Assembly (NCBI GenBank): GCA_009993495.1
Contig: JAACTI010000102.1
Coordinates: 1 to 12,889 of the forward strand
From: Deltaproteobacteria bacterium
GTDB lineage: Bacteria; Desulfobacterota; Desulfuromonadia; Desulfuromonadales; Geopsychrobacteraceae
Reading direction: 5' to 3'
DNA: 12,889 nt
Made by a program: the position numbers and the translations under genes. This document shows positions 6,284 to 12,588 of the stretch, one piece after another. The stretch's first letter is position 1. The number at the start of each line of letters is the position of its first letter. The notes beneath the pieces were generated by a model. That model searched no databases. It had not been told where the DNA came from and worked only from the letters and a program-made list of their open reading frames with translations.

Positions 6284-8875
6284 ATGCAAAAGCTCAATGT
6301 CCGACTGATGCGATCGAAGTCCTGGTGCTGGATCCTCATGTTTCTTGGAACCTTCCTGGCGTCCAATGCCCTGGCCGTTCCCCTGCCGGGGGGAACGCTT
6401 GATCCTCTGACAATTCCCAAATACGTCCAGCCGCTGGTGATCCCGCCGGTGATGCCGGCGTCAACCGTACAACCCGCGGTGCTGGATGCCGATGGCGAAC
6501 CGGTGGCCGTGCCGGCCGCCAATTACAACATTGCCGTGCGCCAGTTCAAGCAGCAGATCCTGCCGGGCGGAATCTGGGGCAGCTTTCCGGATGCCAACGG
6601 CAACCTGATCAATTTGCCGGCGACCCCGGTGTGGAGTTATGGCCCGGCACAAGACCAGCCTGCCTACGATGCGACGGGGGCGTCGACCTATGTCGCACCG
6701 GCACCTTTGGGCACCCAGGGCGCCAATTTCAACTATCCGGCCTTTACTGTCGAGAACACCTCGGGCGTTCCGACCACGGTGCGCTGGATCAACGACCTGA
6801 AAAATCCGATCACCGGCAATTTTTTGCCCCATATTTTGACCGGCACTGTCGATCAGACCCTGCATTGGGCCAACCCCACCAACAGCGGGTGCATCAATAC
6901 CGCACAGATGCCGCAAACCGACTGCGCGACGGAGAACCCGGCCCCCTACACCGGTCCGGTGCCGATTGTCACGCACGTGCATGGCGCGCATGTTAATGCC
7001 GAGTCTGATGGTTACCCCGAGGCCTGGTGGCTGGCGGACGCCAGCAACATTCCGCTGGGTTACAAAACCACCGGCACCCTTTATACCCAGAACGACATGG
7101 GCCTGAACGTTCAAGGCGCCGGGAATCCGATTGACTTTGATCCCGTCGGTGGTGCCGCGTTTTACAGCTACGAAAATACCCAGCCGGCCACTACTCTGTG
7201 GTATCACGATCATACCCTCGGTATGACCCGCTTGAACGTTTACGCCGGCCCGGCCGGTTTCTGGCTGGTGCGCGGTGGCGCTTATGATGCCGGAACAGAT
7301 CTGTTCACCGGTGGCGCGGCCGTGCTGCCTGGGCCTGCGCCGTCGGGCACGGGCGATCCCAACTTTAACGCCGCCTATCGCCAGACGATCCGCGAGATTC
7401 CGATTGCGATTCAGGATCGGTCCTTTAATGCTGACGGCACCCTCTTTTACCCCAACAGCCGTACCTTTTTTGATGGGTTTAACGGGCCCTATATCGGCAG
7501 TGGACAGTCGGATATCGCACCGACCTGGAACCCCGAAGCCTTCTTCAATACCATGGTCGTCAATGGTACCACCTGGCCGAAACTTGAAGTTGCTCCGGCC
7601 CGATACCGTTTGCGCATGCTCAACGGCAGCAACTCGCGTTTCCTCAATCTGGCCATGTTCCAGGTTGATCCCGTGACCGGCGGGCTGACCGCCGTGGAGT
7701 TGCCCTTCTATCAGATTGGTGCCGATCAGGGTTTCCTGCAGAATGTCGTTGAAATCCGCACCGGCTTCCTGACCCCGGTCGATCCTGCGGTGGCCCAGAA
7801 AATTGGGGCCAAGCTCGCCCAAAAAACCGCCCAGATCAATGCTGAAATCGTCAAGTTGCAAGCCAAGGCCGTAGGGGCGAAACCCAAGAAAGTAGCCCAG
7901 ATTGAGGCGGAAATCGCCAAATTGCAGGTGAAGATCTCCCAGAAAACCCAGAAGGCCGCCCTCAAGCTCAACAAAGCCGTCGCGGTGCCGATTCCGGCAC
8001 CGGCGATTGAGCAGGCATTGTTGATGGCTCCGGCCGAGCGCGCGGACGTGATTGTCGATTTCAGCGGGCTGGCCAATGGTACGATCATCCGTATGATCAA
8101 CACCGCACCTGATGCGCCCTTCGGCGGTTTCCCCGATATCCCGGCGGATATCGATACTTCGGGTCAGGTCATGCAGTTCGTGGTCAACCATGCCCTCACC
8201 CTTCCTGCTGACGCAATGACGACCTCTCCATTGGCTCTGGCCTTGGTTGCTGAGCCGGTGAACCCCAACCTGTCATCGGTCACTCGCCCGCTGAGCCTTG
8301 TCGAAGAGGAATCACAGCAGGTTTGTGTGACGGTTGATCCCACCGGCGCACTGGTGACTGTGGCAAGCTTCCCAACGGCCAATCCGAATATTGCTGCTGA
8401 CTGTGCCGCCCTGGGCGCAGTGCCACAGGCCCCCAAGGCAGCGCTCCTTGGCATCATCCAGGCTGACCCGACCCAGGTCGGCAGCCCGCTGGTGGGTGTT
8501 CCCCTGATGTGGAAAGACCCCATCACCGAGAATCCTGCTTTGGGTGCCACGGAGACCTGGGAGTTCTACAATCTGACGGTTGACGGTCATCCGATTCACA
8601 TGCACCTGGTGCGTTACGAAATTATTGATCGTCAGTTGTTCGATCCTCTCAGCCCGACCTTCGCCACCGTTGGCCCGCCCATTCCACCCCTGCCGACGGA
8701 AATGGGCAAAAAGGATACCGTCCTGGCCTATCCGGGAGAAATCACCCGGGTCAAGGCAACCTTCGACCTGCCGGGTTTGTATGTCTGGCATTGCCACATC
8801 GTTGAACATGAAGACAACGAAATGATGCGGCCCTTCTATGTGGGAACCAAACCGGCTGGTTTCCCGGTGCCCTGA
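6284..8875 (+). CDS. Exported CotA-like multicopper oxidase with a helical insertion
   Basis: A three-cupredoxin-domain multicopper oxidase that couples one-electron oxidations to reduction of O2 to water. All four copper-binding clusters are present: HVHGAH (H231, H233), WYHDH (H308, H310), HPIHMH (H769, H772, H774) and HCHIVEHEDNEM (H836, C837, H838, H842, M847). By spacing these match CotA of Bacillus: T1 ligands H769, C837, H842 and axial M847, with the other eight histidines for the T2/T3 cluster. Further CotA-like segments are SDGYPEAWW, TRLNVYAGPAGFWLV and MAPAERADVIVDF. The N terminus is a Sec signal peptide ending in SNALA (about residue 31), without a twin-arginine. At 863 residues it is far longer than CotA (513); part of the excess is a lysine-rich helical insertion at about 503-566. 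Next to cusCBA, Cu(I) oxidation is a plausible role, but Mn(II) or phenolic oxidation cannot be excluded. A terminator follows. Confidence 0.93.
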   Translation: MQKLNVRLMRSKSWCWILMFLGTFLASNALAVPLPGGTLDPLTIPKYVQPLVIPPVMPASTVQPAVLDADGEPVAVPAANYNIAVRQFKQQILPGGIWGSFPDANGNLINLPATPVWSYGPAQDQPAYDATGASTYVAPAPLGTQGANFNYPAFTVENTSGVPTTVRWINDLKNPITGNFLPHILTGTVDQTLHWANPTNSGCINTAQMPQTDCATENPAPYTGPVPIVTHVHGAHVNAESDGYPEAWWLADASNIPLGYKTTGTLYTQNDMGLNVQGAGNPIDFDPVGGAAFYSYENTQPATTLWYHDHTLGMTRLNVYAGPAGFWLVRGGAYDAGTDLFTGGAAVLPGPAPSGTGDPNFNAAYRQTIREIPIAIQDRSFNADGTLFYPNSRTFFDGFNGPYIGSGQSDIAPTWNPEAFFNTMVVNGTTWPKLEVAPARYRLRMLNGSNSRFLNLAMFQVDPVTGGLTAVELPFYQIGADQGFLQNVVEIRTGFLTPVDPAVAQKIGAKLAQKTAQINAEIVKLQAKAVGAKPKKVAQIEAEIAKLQVKISQKTQKAALKLNKAVAVPIPAPAIEQALLMAPAERADVIVDFSGLANGTIIRMINTAPDAPFGGFPDIPADIDTSGQVMQFVVNHALTLPADAMTTSPLALALVAEPVNPNLSSVTRPLSLVEEESQQVCVTVDPTGALVTVASFPTANPNIAADCAALGAVPQAPKAALLGIIQADPTQVGSPLVGVPLMWKDPITENPALGATETWEFYNLTVDGHPIHMHLVRYEIIDRQLFDPLSPTFATVGPPIPPLPTEMGKKDTVLAYPGEITRVKATFDLPGLYVWHCHIVEHEDNEMMRPFYVGTKPAGFPVP
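7787..7981 (+). repeat. Coding internal repeat: lysine-rich helical insertion in the multicopper oxidase
   Basis: Residues about 503-566 are almost entirely A, Q, K, I, L, E and V and contain two copies of AQI(N/E)AEI(V/A)KLQ(A/V)K, at residues 516-528 and 538-550. The copies are offset by 22 residues (66 bases) and separated by a turn-like VGAKPKK. Heptad-like placement of I and L suggests a two-helix coiled-coil hairpin. It sits in domain 2, between QIGADQGFL and LLMAPAER, where CotA runs on directly with a short loop. At DNA level the two 39-base copies agree at about 30 positions, which fits an old tandem duplication. Confidence 0.75.
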
Positions 8876-8911
8876 CATGCAGGTCGCTTCTTAAGTAACG
8901 GCTTGTTTGTC

Positions 8912-8945
8912 GCCGCCCCTCCGCTCAGGGAGGGGCGGCATTTTT
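8912..8945 (+). terminator. Strong rho-independent terminator after the multicopper oxidase
   Basis: GCCGCCCCTCC (8912-8922) pairs perfectly with GGAGGGGCGGC (8929-8939) across a 6-base loop and is followed by A and TTTTT at 8941-8945. It lies 36 bases after the oxidase stop and 46 before the first FKBP start, so the FKBP genes need a promoter downstream of it or read-through. Confidence 0.93.
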
Positions 8946-8991
8946 GCTTTGAAACGACTTTTTTCCCCTGGCTTAAAGAGGGAACCAAGGT

Positions 8992-9906
8992 ATGAAAAAA
9001 TTGAGCTCCCTGATCCGTGTGTTTTTTTTCCTGCTTTGCATCGGTGCCGATGCCGGCGCTGTTGATCCTTCGACCCCCGTGCTTAGCGACCAGATTGACA
9101 AGGTCAATTACAGCTACGGGCATCAGCTGGGGGAACAGCTTTTGACCGGTGACATTAGGTTTAACCCGGAAATCTTATGGCGGGCCTTGAATCACGGGCT
9201 GGCTGAAAGTCCACCACAGCTGGAACGGGCTGCAATGGCGCAATTTCTTACGCCACCGATCGATCCCCGTGAAATCGATGGGGTGAATTACGCCTATGGC
9301 TACCAGTTGGGCGAGCTTTTAGTCGTGCGACAGGTTGAATTCCGCGCCTATGCACTCTGGCAGGGGCTGTATGATGCCCTTGATCAGGTTCATCCCTTGC
9401 TCAGCCGGCATGAAATGGCTGCCAATCTTGATCCCGCTTCGGCGCCGGCTTCGCCAGAGTTTGAGTCGACCAAGGGAAAAGTGACACCGCAACCGCAAGG
9501 CCCCCCGCCAAAAATTTTTCGCCTCAAGGGTGCCCAATTCATTGATGAAAATCAGGGGAGTGAAGGCGTAGTCTCTCTGCCGAGCGGTTTGCAATACAAG
9601 ATTCTCAAGTCGGGATCAGGAGCTCAGCCCAAGGGGACGGATACTGTTTTGGTCAACTATCGGGCAAGCACCATTGAAGGCCAGGAATTTTCCAGCAGCA
9701 GCCCCATGGGTATCCTCACGCCGCAGGAATTTAAGGTCGCGAAAGTTGTTCCCGGCCTGTCAGAAGCCTTGCGCATGATGCATGTCGGCGATCACTGGGA
9801 AATCTATATTCCGACACGTCTGGCCTATAAGGATGCCGGCCCCATGGCGGGGCAGACGGTAATTTTTAATCTGGAATTACTCGAAATTCTTCCGGAATTT
9901 CGCTAA
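8992..9906 (+). CDS. Periplasmic FKBP-type peptidyl-prolyl isomerase-like protein with duplicated N-terminal segment
   Basis: This is a Mip/FkpA-type protein: a signal peptide (hydrophobic core about residues 8-19, cleavage near AGA at 21-23), N-terminal FKBP_N-like segments, a proline-rich linker (about 147-175) and a C-terminal FKBP domain starting at SGLQYKIL (about 198). The N-terminal motif occurs twice at a 60-residue offset, VNYSYGHQLGEQLL (38-51) and VNYAYGYQLGELLV (98-111), whereas the two downstream paralogues have it once. In the FKBP domain the tyrosines corresponding to FKBP12 Y26 and Y82 (Y279) are kept. The aspartate after the core phenylalanine is Ser (S234) and the tryptophan of VIPGW is Leu (L256), so isomerase activity is doubtful and a chaperone role is possible. 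ATG 8992 has AGAGGG about 9 bases upstream. It is the first gene of a three-gene FKBP operon. Confidence 0.9.
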   Translation: MKKLSSLIRVFFFLLCIGADAGAVDPSTPVLSDQIDKVNYSYGHQLGEQLLTGDIRFNPEILWRALNHGLAESPPQLERAAMAQFLTPPIDPREIDGVNYAYGYQLGELLVVRQVEFRAYALWQGLYDALDQVHPLLSRHEMAANLDPASAPASPEFESTKGKVTPQPQGPPPKIFRLKGAQFIDENQGSEGVVSLPSGLQYKILKSGSGAQPKGTDTVLVNYRASTIEGQEFSSSSPMGILTPQEFKVAKVVPGLSEALRMMHVGDHWEIYIPTRLAYKDAGPMAGQTVIFNLELLEILPEFR

Positions 9907-9922
9907 AAGGAGGAATTTTTTG

Positions 9923-10648
9923 ATGAGATTTTTATGCTACCTCCTCTTGCTGATAATTGCTGGCTGTGCATTCGGGGCGAATAAGCCCGCTCCCGAAGTG
10001 TCACCTGCGAAAAATGAGAGTGCGGAACTGAAACCCATCGACATGACCAACAGTTTGAACAAACTGAGTTATGCGGCCGGTTATCGTTTAGGCGATATGT
10101 TTCAGAATCAGAAACTGACCATTGTCCCGGATGCCGTTCAGCAGGGAATGCTTGATGCGCGCAAGAACCGGCGTCCGGCCCTGACCAAGGCTGAAATTCG
10201 ACTGATTCTTCAAGATCCGAAAACATTTCTTGCGGCTGATTATGACGCCTTGAAGCAAAAAACCCTTGAGGAGGGAGAAGCTTATTTAGAAAAAAACGCC
10301 CAACGAGAGGGGGTTGTTGTTCTGCAAAGCGGCTTGCAATACCGCGTGCTCAGCGCAGGCAGGGGGAAAAGTCCGCAGGCAACGGATCGGGTCAGATACC
10401 ATTCTAAGGGGCGCAATCTGTCCGGGTTTGTTTTCGACAACACCTACACCAAAGGAGTTCCGGCTGAAACCGCCATTATCGGAGTGCTTCCGGGGATGGC
10501 TGAGGCGCTGCCGTTGATGCAGGAAGGTTCGCGCTGGGAACTCTCTATCCCGGCAGATCTGGCCTATGGGGATCAGGGCCCCTTGGCGCATCAGACTTTA
10601 GTCTTTGAAGTAGAGCTGTTGGCAATCTTGCCGCCTGATTCAAAATGA
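9923..10648 (+). CDS. FKBP-type peptidyl-prolyl isomerase-like lipoprotein
   Basis: The second FKBP paralogue. A short signal peptide ends in a lipobox, LIIAGC, with the acylated cysteine at residue 15, so it should be membrane-anchored on the periplasmic side or in the outer membrane. One FKBP_N-like segment (LSYAAGYRLGDMF to ALTKAEIRLIL) precedes a C-terminal FKBP domain that begins at SGLQYRVL. The aspartate of FDNT (D172) and the tyrosine of LAYG (Y215) are kept, but the usual tryptophan of the VIPGW motif is Met (M192, VLPGM). ATG 9923 is chosen over TTG 9920 because AGGAGG (9908-9913) lies nine bases upstream, the usual range. The intergenic gap is 16 bases, so it belongs to the same operon as its neighbours. 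Of the three paralogues it keeps the most canonical active-site surroundings apart from the tryptophan. Confidence 0.9.
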   Translation: MRFLCYLLLLIIAGCAFGANKPAPEVSPAKNESAELKPIDMTNSLNKLSYAAGYRLGDMFQNQKLTIVPDAVQQGMLDARKNRRPALTKAEIRLILQDPKTFLAADYDALKQKTLEEGEAYLEKNAQREGVVVLQSGLQYRVLSAGRGKSPQATDRVRYHSKGRNLSGFVFDNTYTKGVPAETAIIGVLPGMAEALPLMQEGSRWELSIPADLAYGDQGPLAHQTLVFEVELLAILPPDSK

Positions 10649-10693
10649 TTTTCAATTCAAGCAGGCGATAACCCTTAAAGAGAGAGGTATGTG

Positions 10694-11407
10694 ATGAGAA
10701 AGAATAACCCGGCAATTTTCCTGAGCGTGTTTGTGGTTTTGCTGATGAGTGGTTGCTCAGCCCCCACCCAGATGCAGACACCGGCACAACCGGCAGTGAC
10801 CCTGCAAGATTCGGCCGATGAACTGAATTACAGTATCGGTCATCAGATTGGGCGCGATCTGGTGCGGCAGAATACGGAACTGCGCCCGGAAGTGATGCTG
10901 CAAGGCATCCGTGATGCCAAAGAAGGGGTTGAACCACGCATGAAGTTTGAGCAGATGCTGACGACTCTGGCCGATTATAAAGAACAAATTGTTCAGGCCG
11001 CCGAGGGGGAAGCAACCAGAGCCCGGCGTTTGGGCGAGCAGTTTCTGAATAAAAATGCGCTGAACCCAGGCGTTATCAGCTTGCCCAGCGGCTTGCAGTA
11101 TAAGATTCTCAAGCAAGGCACAGGACCAAGGCCGAATCTTAATTCGAGCGTCAAGGTTAACTATCTCGGACGCAAGATTGACGCGACGGTTTTCAGTGGT
11201 ACTTATCAGGGCGAAGTGACCACTCCGGTAGAAATCGCGCTCGAAAAGGTCATCCCCGGTTGGGAAGAGGCTTTGTTGATGATGCCGGTCGGATCGAAAT
11301 GGGAGCTTTATGTTCCCCATAATTTGGCTTTTAAAGATACCGGGCCTCTGGCCGGCCAGACCGTGATCTTCGAGGTCGAACTACTTGATATTGTGGCGAG
11401 TAACTGA
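10694..11407 (+). CDS. FKBP-type peptidyl-prolyl isomerase-like lipoprotein
   Basis: The third FKBP paralogue, with a lipobox LLMSGC (acylated cysteine at residue 21) and a following polar, proline-rich linker. A single FKBP_N-like segment, LNYSIGHQIGRDLV to MKFEQMLTTL, is followed by the FKBP domain from SGLQYKIL. It keeps the tryptophan of VIPGW (W190). It has Ser at the FKBP12 D37 position (S168, VFSGT) and Phe at the Y82 position (F213, LAFKDTGP). This end resembles the first paralogue (LAYKDAGP, AGQTVIF) more than the second, suggesting duplication order. ATG 10694 is favoured over GTG 10691 because AGAGAGG (10681-10687) gives normal spacing to the ATG. It is the last gene before a convergent terminator. 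Confidence 0.9.
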   Translation: MRKNNPAIFLSVFVVLLMSGCSAPTQMQTPAQPAVTLQDSADELNYSIGHQIGRDLVRQNTELRPEVMLQGIRDAKEGVEPRMKFEQMLTTLADYKEQIVQAAEGEATRARRLGEQFLNKNALNPGVISLPSGLQYKILKQGTGPRPNLNSSVKVNYLGRKIDATVFSGTYQGEVTTPVEIALEKVIPGWEEALLMMPVGSKWELYVPHNLAFKDTGPLAGQTVIFEVELLDIVASN

Positions 11408-11414
11408 ACCTTGC

Positions 11415-11468
11415 CCTGTCACTCTGGCCGGGGGCTTGGCGCTAGTGCAGCCCCCCGGCCACGACAGG
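11415..11468. terminator. Long hairpin between convergent genes, probable bidirectional terminator
   Basis: CCTGTC (11415-11420) pairs with GACAGG (11463-11468), and inside it TGGCCGGGGGCT (11425-11436) pairs with AGCCCCCCGGCCA (11449-11461) with one bulged C. It lies between the stops of the third FKBP gene (11407) and the minus-strand gene (11477). The T-runs are short on both sides, so termination is inferred mainly from stem strength and position. Confidence 0.7.
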
Positions 11469-11476
11469 AAACAATT

Positions 11477-11902
11477 TTACTGGATGCTGGAGAGGATGTT
11501 GCGCACTTCCTGTTCCAGCGGCGATGAGGGGGTGACGACTATGTCACGCTGGCCGAGGGTTGTCAGGTAGCGGTCAGTTTGCTGGTGCCGCTGGTAGGCA
11601 TCGCGCAGCTCGTCTGACACCCGGTTGAGTGTCTGGGCCGTAACATTATGCTCAGCCATCATCGACTTGAAGCTTTTCACTTCATTCCCTTCGATCCAGG
11701 CAATGCCAAACTTTTTCGGCGGCTTGCCGATAAACACGTAGGCCCCGCCATCTGCGGGGATCACTTCGAGGGGGTCAGAAATATCCTTCGCCAACTCTTC
11801 AAGGTTTCCACGAATCGCTTCCAGCCGACCTGCCGCCCTGGTGTCGGGCCCCAGTTGCGGATATTGCGGGCTACTACCAAACATTTTCGAAAATAATCCC
11901 AT
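11477..11902 (-). CDS. Small cytoplasmic protein of unknown function, 141 residues
   Basis: I do not recognise the family. The protein starts MGLFSKMFGS, has no signal peptide or membrane segment and is probably cytoplasmic. Residues about 20-45 look helical (AAGRLEAIRGNLEELAKDI). A hydrophobic, glycine-containing core follows (GGAYVFIGKPPKKFGIAWIEG, about 52-73), then a charged helical stretch (VSDELRDAYQRHQQTDRYL) and a C-terminal helix (LEQEVRNILSSI). The gene is real on several grounds: a perfect AGGAGG 6-11 bases upstream of the ATG (AAAGGAGGAAGAC before ATG), balanced composition, and a terminator-like hairpin just after its stop. It is convergent with the FKBP operon and separated from the partial gene at the right by a repeat-filled region, so it is probably monocistronic. 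Function is unknown. Confidence 0.85.
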   Translation of the reverse strand: MGLFSKMFGSSPQYPQLGPDTRAAGRLEAIRGNLEELAKDISDPLEVIPADGGAYVFIGKPPKKFGIAWIEGNEVKSFKSMMAEHNVTAQTLNRVSDELRDAYQRHQQTDRYLTTLGQRDIVVTPSSPLEQEVRNILSSIQ

Positions 11903-11927
11903 GTCTTCCTCCTTTCTAGAACAATGG

Positions 11928-11957
11928 TTTATATTCGTACACTAACGAATTTGCGGA
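11928..11957 (-). promoter_or_regulatory. Possible promoter and operator of the minus-strand hypothetical gene
   Basis: Reading the minus strand, TATAAA (11928-11933) would be a -10 box placing the transcript start about 19 bases before the ATG. Immediately upstream, ATTCGT (11933-11938) and ACGAAT (11945-11950) form a perfect 6-bp inverted repeat with a 6-base spacer. It fills the place of the -10/-35 spacer. The -35 match (CCGCAA at 17 bases) is weak, which would suit either an activator- or repressor-controlled promoter. Suggestive only. Confidence 0.4.
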
Positions 11958-12170
11958 AAAAAAGCAAGTTAACGCCTGGGAAGGGGTATGCCGGGCAGGA
12001 ACTGCCATCTGTTAAAAAACTTGCGACGAAATCTCACTCCCCCCGGCCCCGTCTTAATCTGCGGGGTGAAAAGCCTTGCATTTATTCCACTTTCAGGCTG
12101 CCGAGTGAGGGGAGGGCGGCAGGGGAAGGCGAGTGTTCATCAGGTCATACCTTGCTGACACGAAAAATCC
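11958..12170. other. Non-coding stretch without recognised function
   Basis: No supported gene. The only long plus-strand frame here (from 11924) starts inside the control region of the minus-strand gene, lacks a ribosome binding site and has a composition rich in R, K, G and P typical of non-coding DNA. C- and G-runs at 12038-12066 can form a short stem (CCCCG 12047-12051 with CGGGG 12062-12066), and a G-rich run occupies about 12104-12131. Nothing further can be supported. Confidence 0.5.
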
Positions 12171-12351
12171 CTGCGCGAGCAAGCTTTTGGGACGGTAAAG
12201 GTCTCGCGGCCGGGAAAGAGCGGAGGCGTTGCAAAAAAAATGTCGTGCAAGATCATTTTTGGCGGGTATACTGATAATCCTAAAAAAAATGTAACTCTTC
12301 AGCTCTTTCTTGTTCGAGAAACCTTACACTCAAAAAAGCTTGCTCGCGCAG
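12171..12351. repeat. 18-base perfect inverted repeat, arms 12171-12188 and 12334-12351
   Basis: CTGCGCGAGCAAGCTTTT at 12171-12188 is the exact reverse complement of AAAAGCTTGCTCGCGCAG at 12334-12351. The right arm overlaps the inner inverted repeat of the next element, so CTGCGCGAG occurs three times in the region: 12171 plus, 12343-12351 minus and 12496-12504 plus. Identity stops sharply at both ends of the 18 bases. Confidence 0.9.
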
Positions 12352-12352
12352 A

Positions 12353-12376
12353 GCCGCAAAGCCGCAAAGCCGCAAA
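12353..12376 (+). repeat. Tandem 8-base repeat GCCGCAAA, three copies
   Basis: GCCGCAAA occurs at 12353-12360, 12361-12368 and 12369-12376, followed by GAAAAGC. It lies in the left inner arm of the palindromic element; the right arm matches with one unit fewer, so the arms differ by one repeat. Degenerate units continue nearby (GCGTAAAG and GCACAAAG around 12396-12411). Confidence 0.9.
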
Positions 12377-12439
12377 GAAAAGCAAAAACCTTTTAGCGTA
12401 AAGGCACAAAGAACCGATTAAGTGGGAGAAAAATAAAAG

Positions 12440-12463
12440 TTATGGTCTGAATTCAAGCCATAA
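12440..12463. repeat. Small palindrome inside the repeat element
   Basis: TTATGG (12440-12445) and CCATAA (12458-12463) form a 6-bp stem with TGAATTCA at the centre, which can extend the pairing through TGAATTCA after a T-G wobble and one mismatch. It is offset from the main symmetry centre (12451.5 versus 12423.5). Confidence 0.6.
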
Positions 12464-12588
12464 GACCTTGGGGTTTTCTCTGCGGCTTTGGTGCTCTGCG
12501 CGAGGCACCCTTGACTTTTAACGGTCATTTTTACTCCAAAGTTCCTGAACAGTTACAAAAAAATAATCCCAAAAAAGCAGTTACTCCC

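Larger units (their letters stand above)
12274..12576. mobile_element. MITE-like or extragenic palindromic element with nested inverted repeats
   Basis: The terminal inverted repeats are TGTAACTCTTCAG (12290-12302) and CTGAACAGTTACA (12545-12557), 12 of 13 matching. An inner inverted repeat pairs 12343-12369 with 12478-12504 (24 of 27 matching; the outer 12 bases, CTCGCGCAGAGC, are exact). Both pairs have their centre at exactly 12423.5. A flanking direct repeat ATAATCCTAAAAAA (12274-12287) and ATAATCCCAAAAAA (12563-12576) lies just outside the termini. No protein is encoded. This is seen in sequence; that it is or was mobile is inference. It could also be a structured RNA or protein-binding palindrome family. 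Confidence 0.6.

Noticed and set aside
6461..8191. A 576-codon open frame on the minus strand opposite the multicopper oxidase
   Set aside because: It is a shadow of a gene with all copper ligands in place; its composition is low-complexity (R, G, H, I, Q) and it shows no start signals.
11924..12274. A 116-codon plus-strand frame left of the repeat element
   Set aside because: It has no ribosome binding site, begins within the control region of the minus-strand gene, is rich in K, R, G and P and resembles no family; it is most likely non-coding.
12353..12376. CRISPR array
   Set aside because: The repeat unit is 8 bases with no spacers, so it is a simple tandem repeat.
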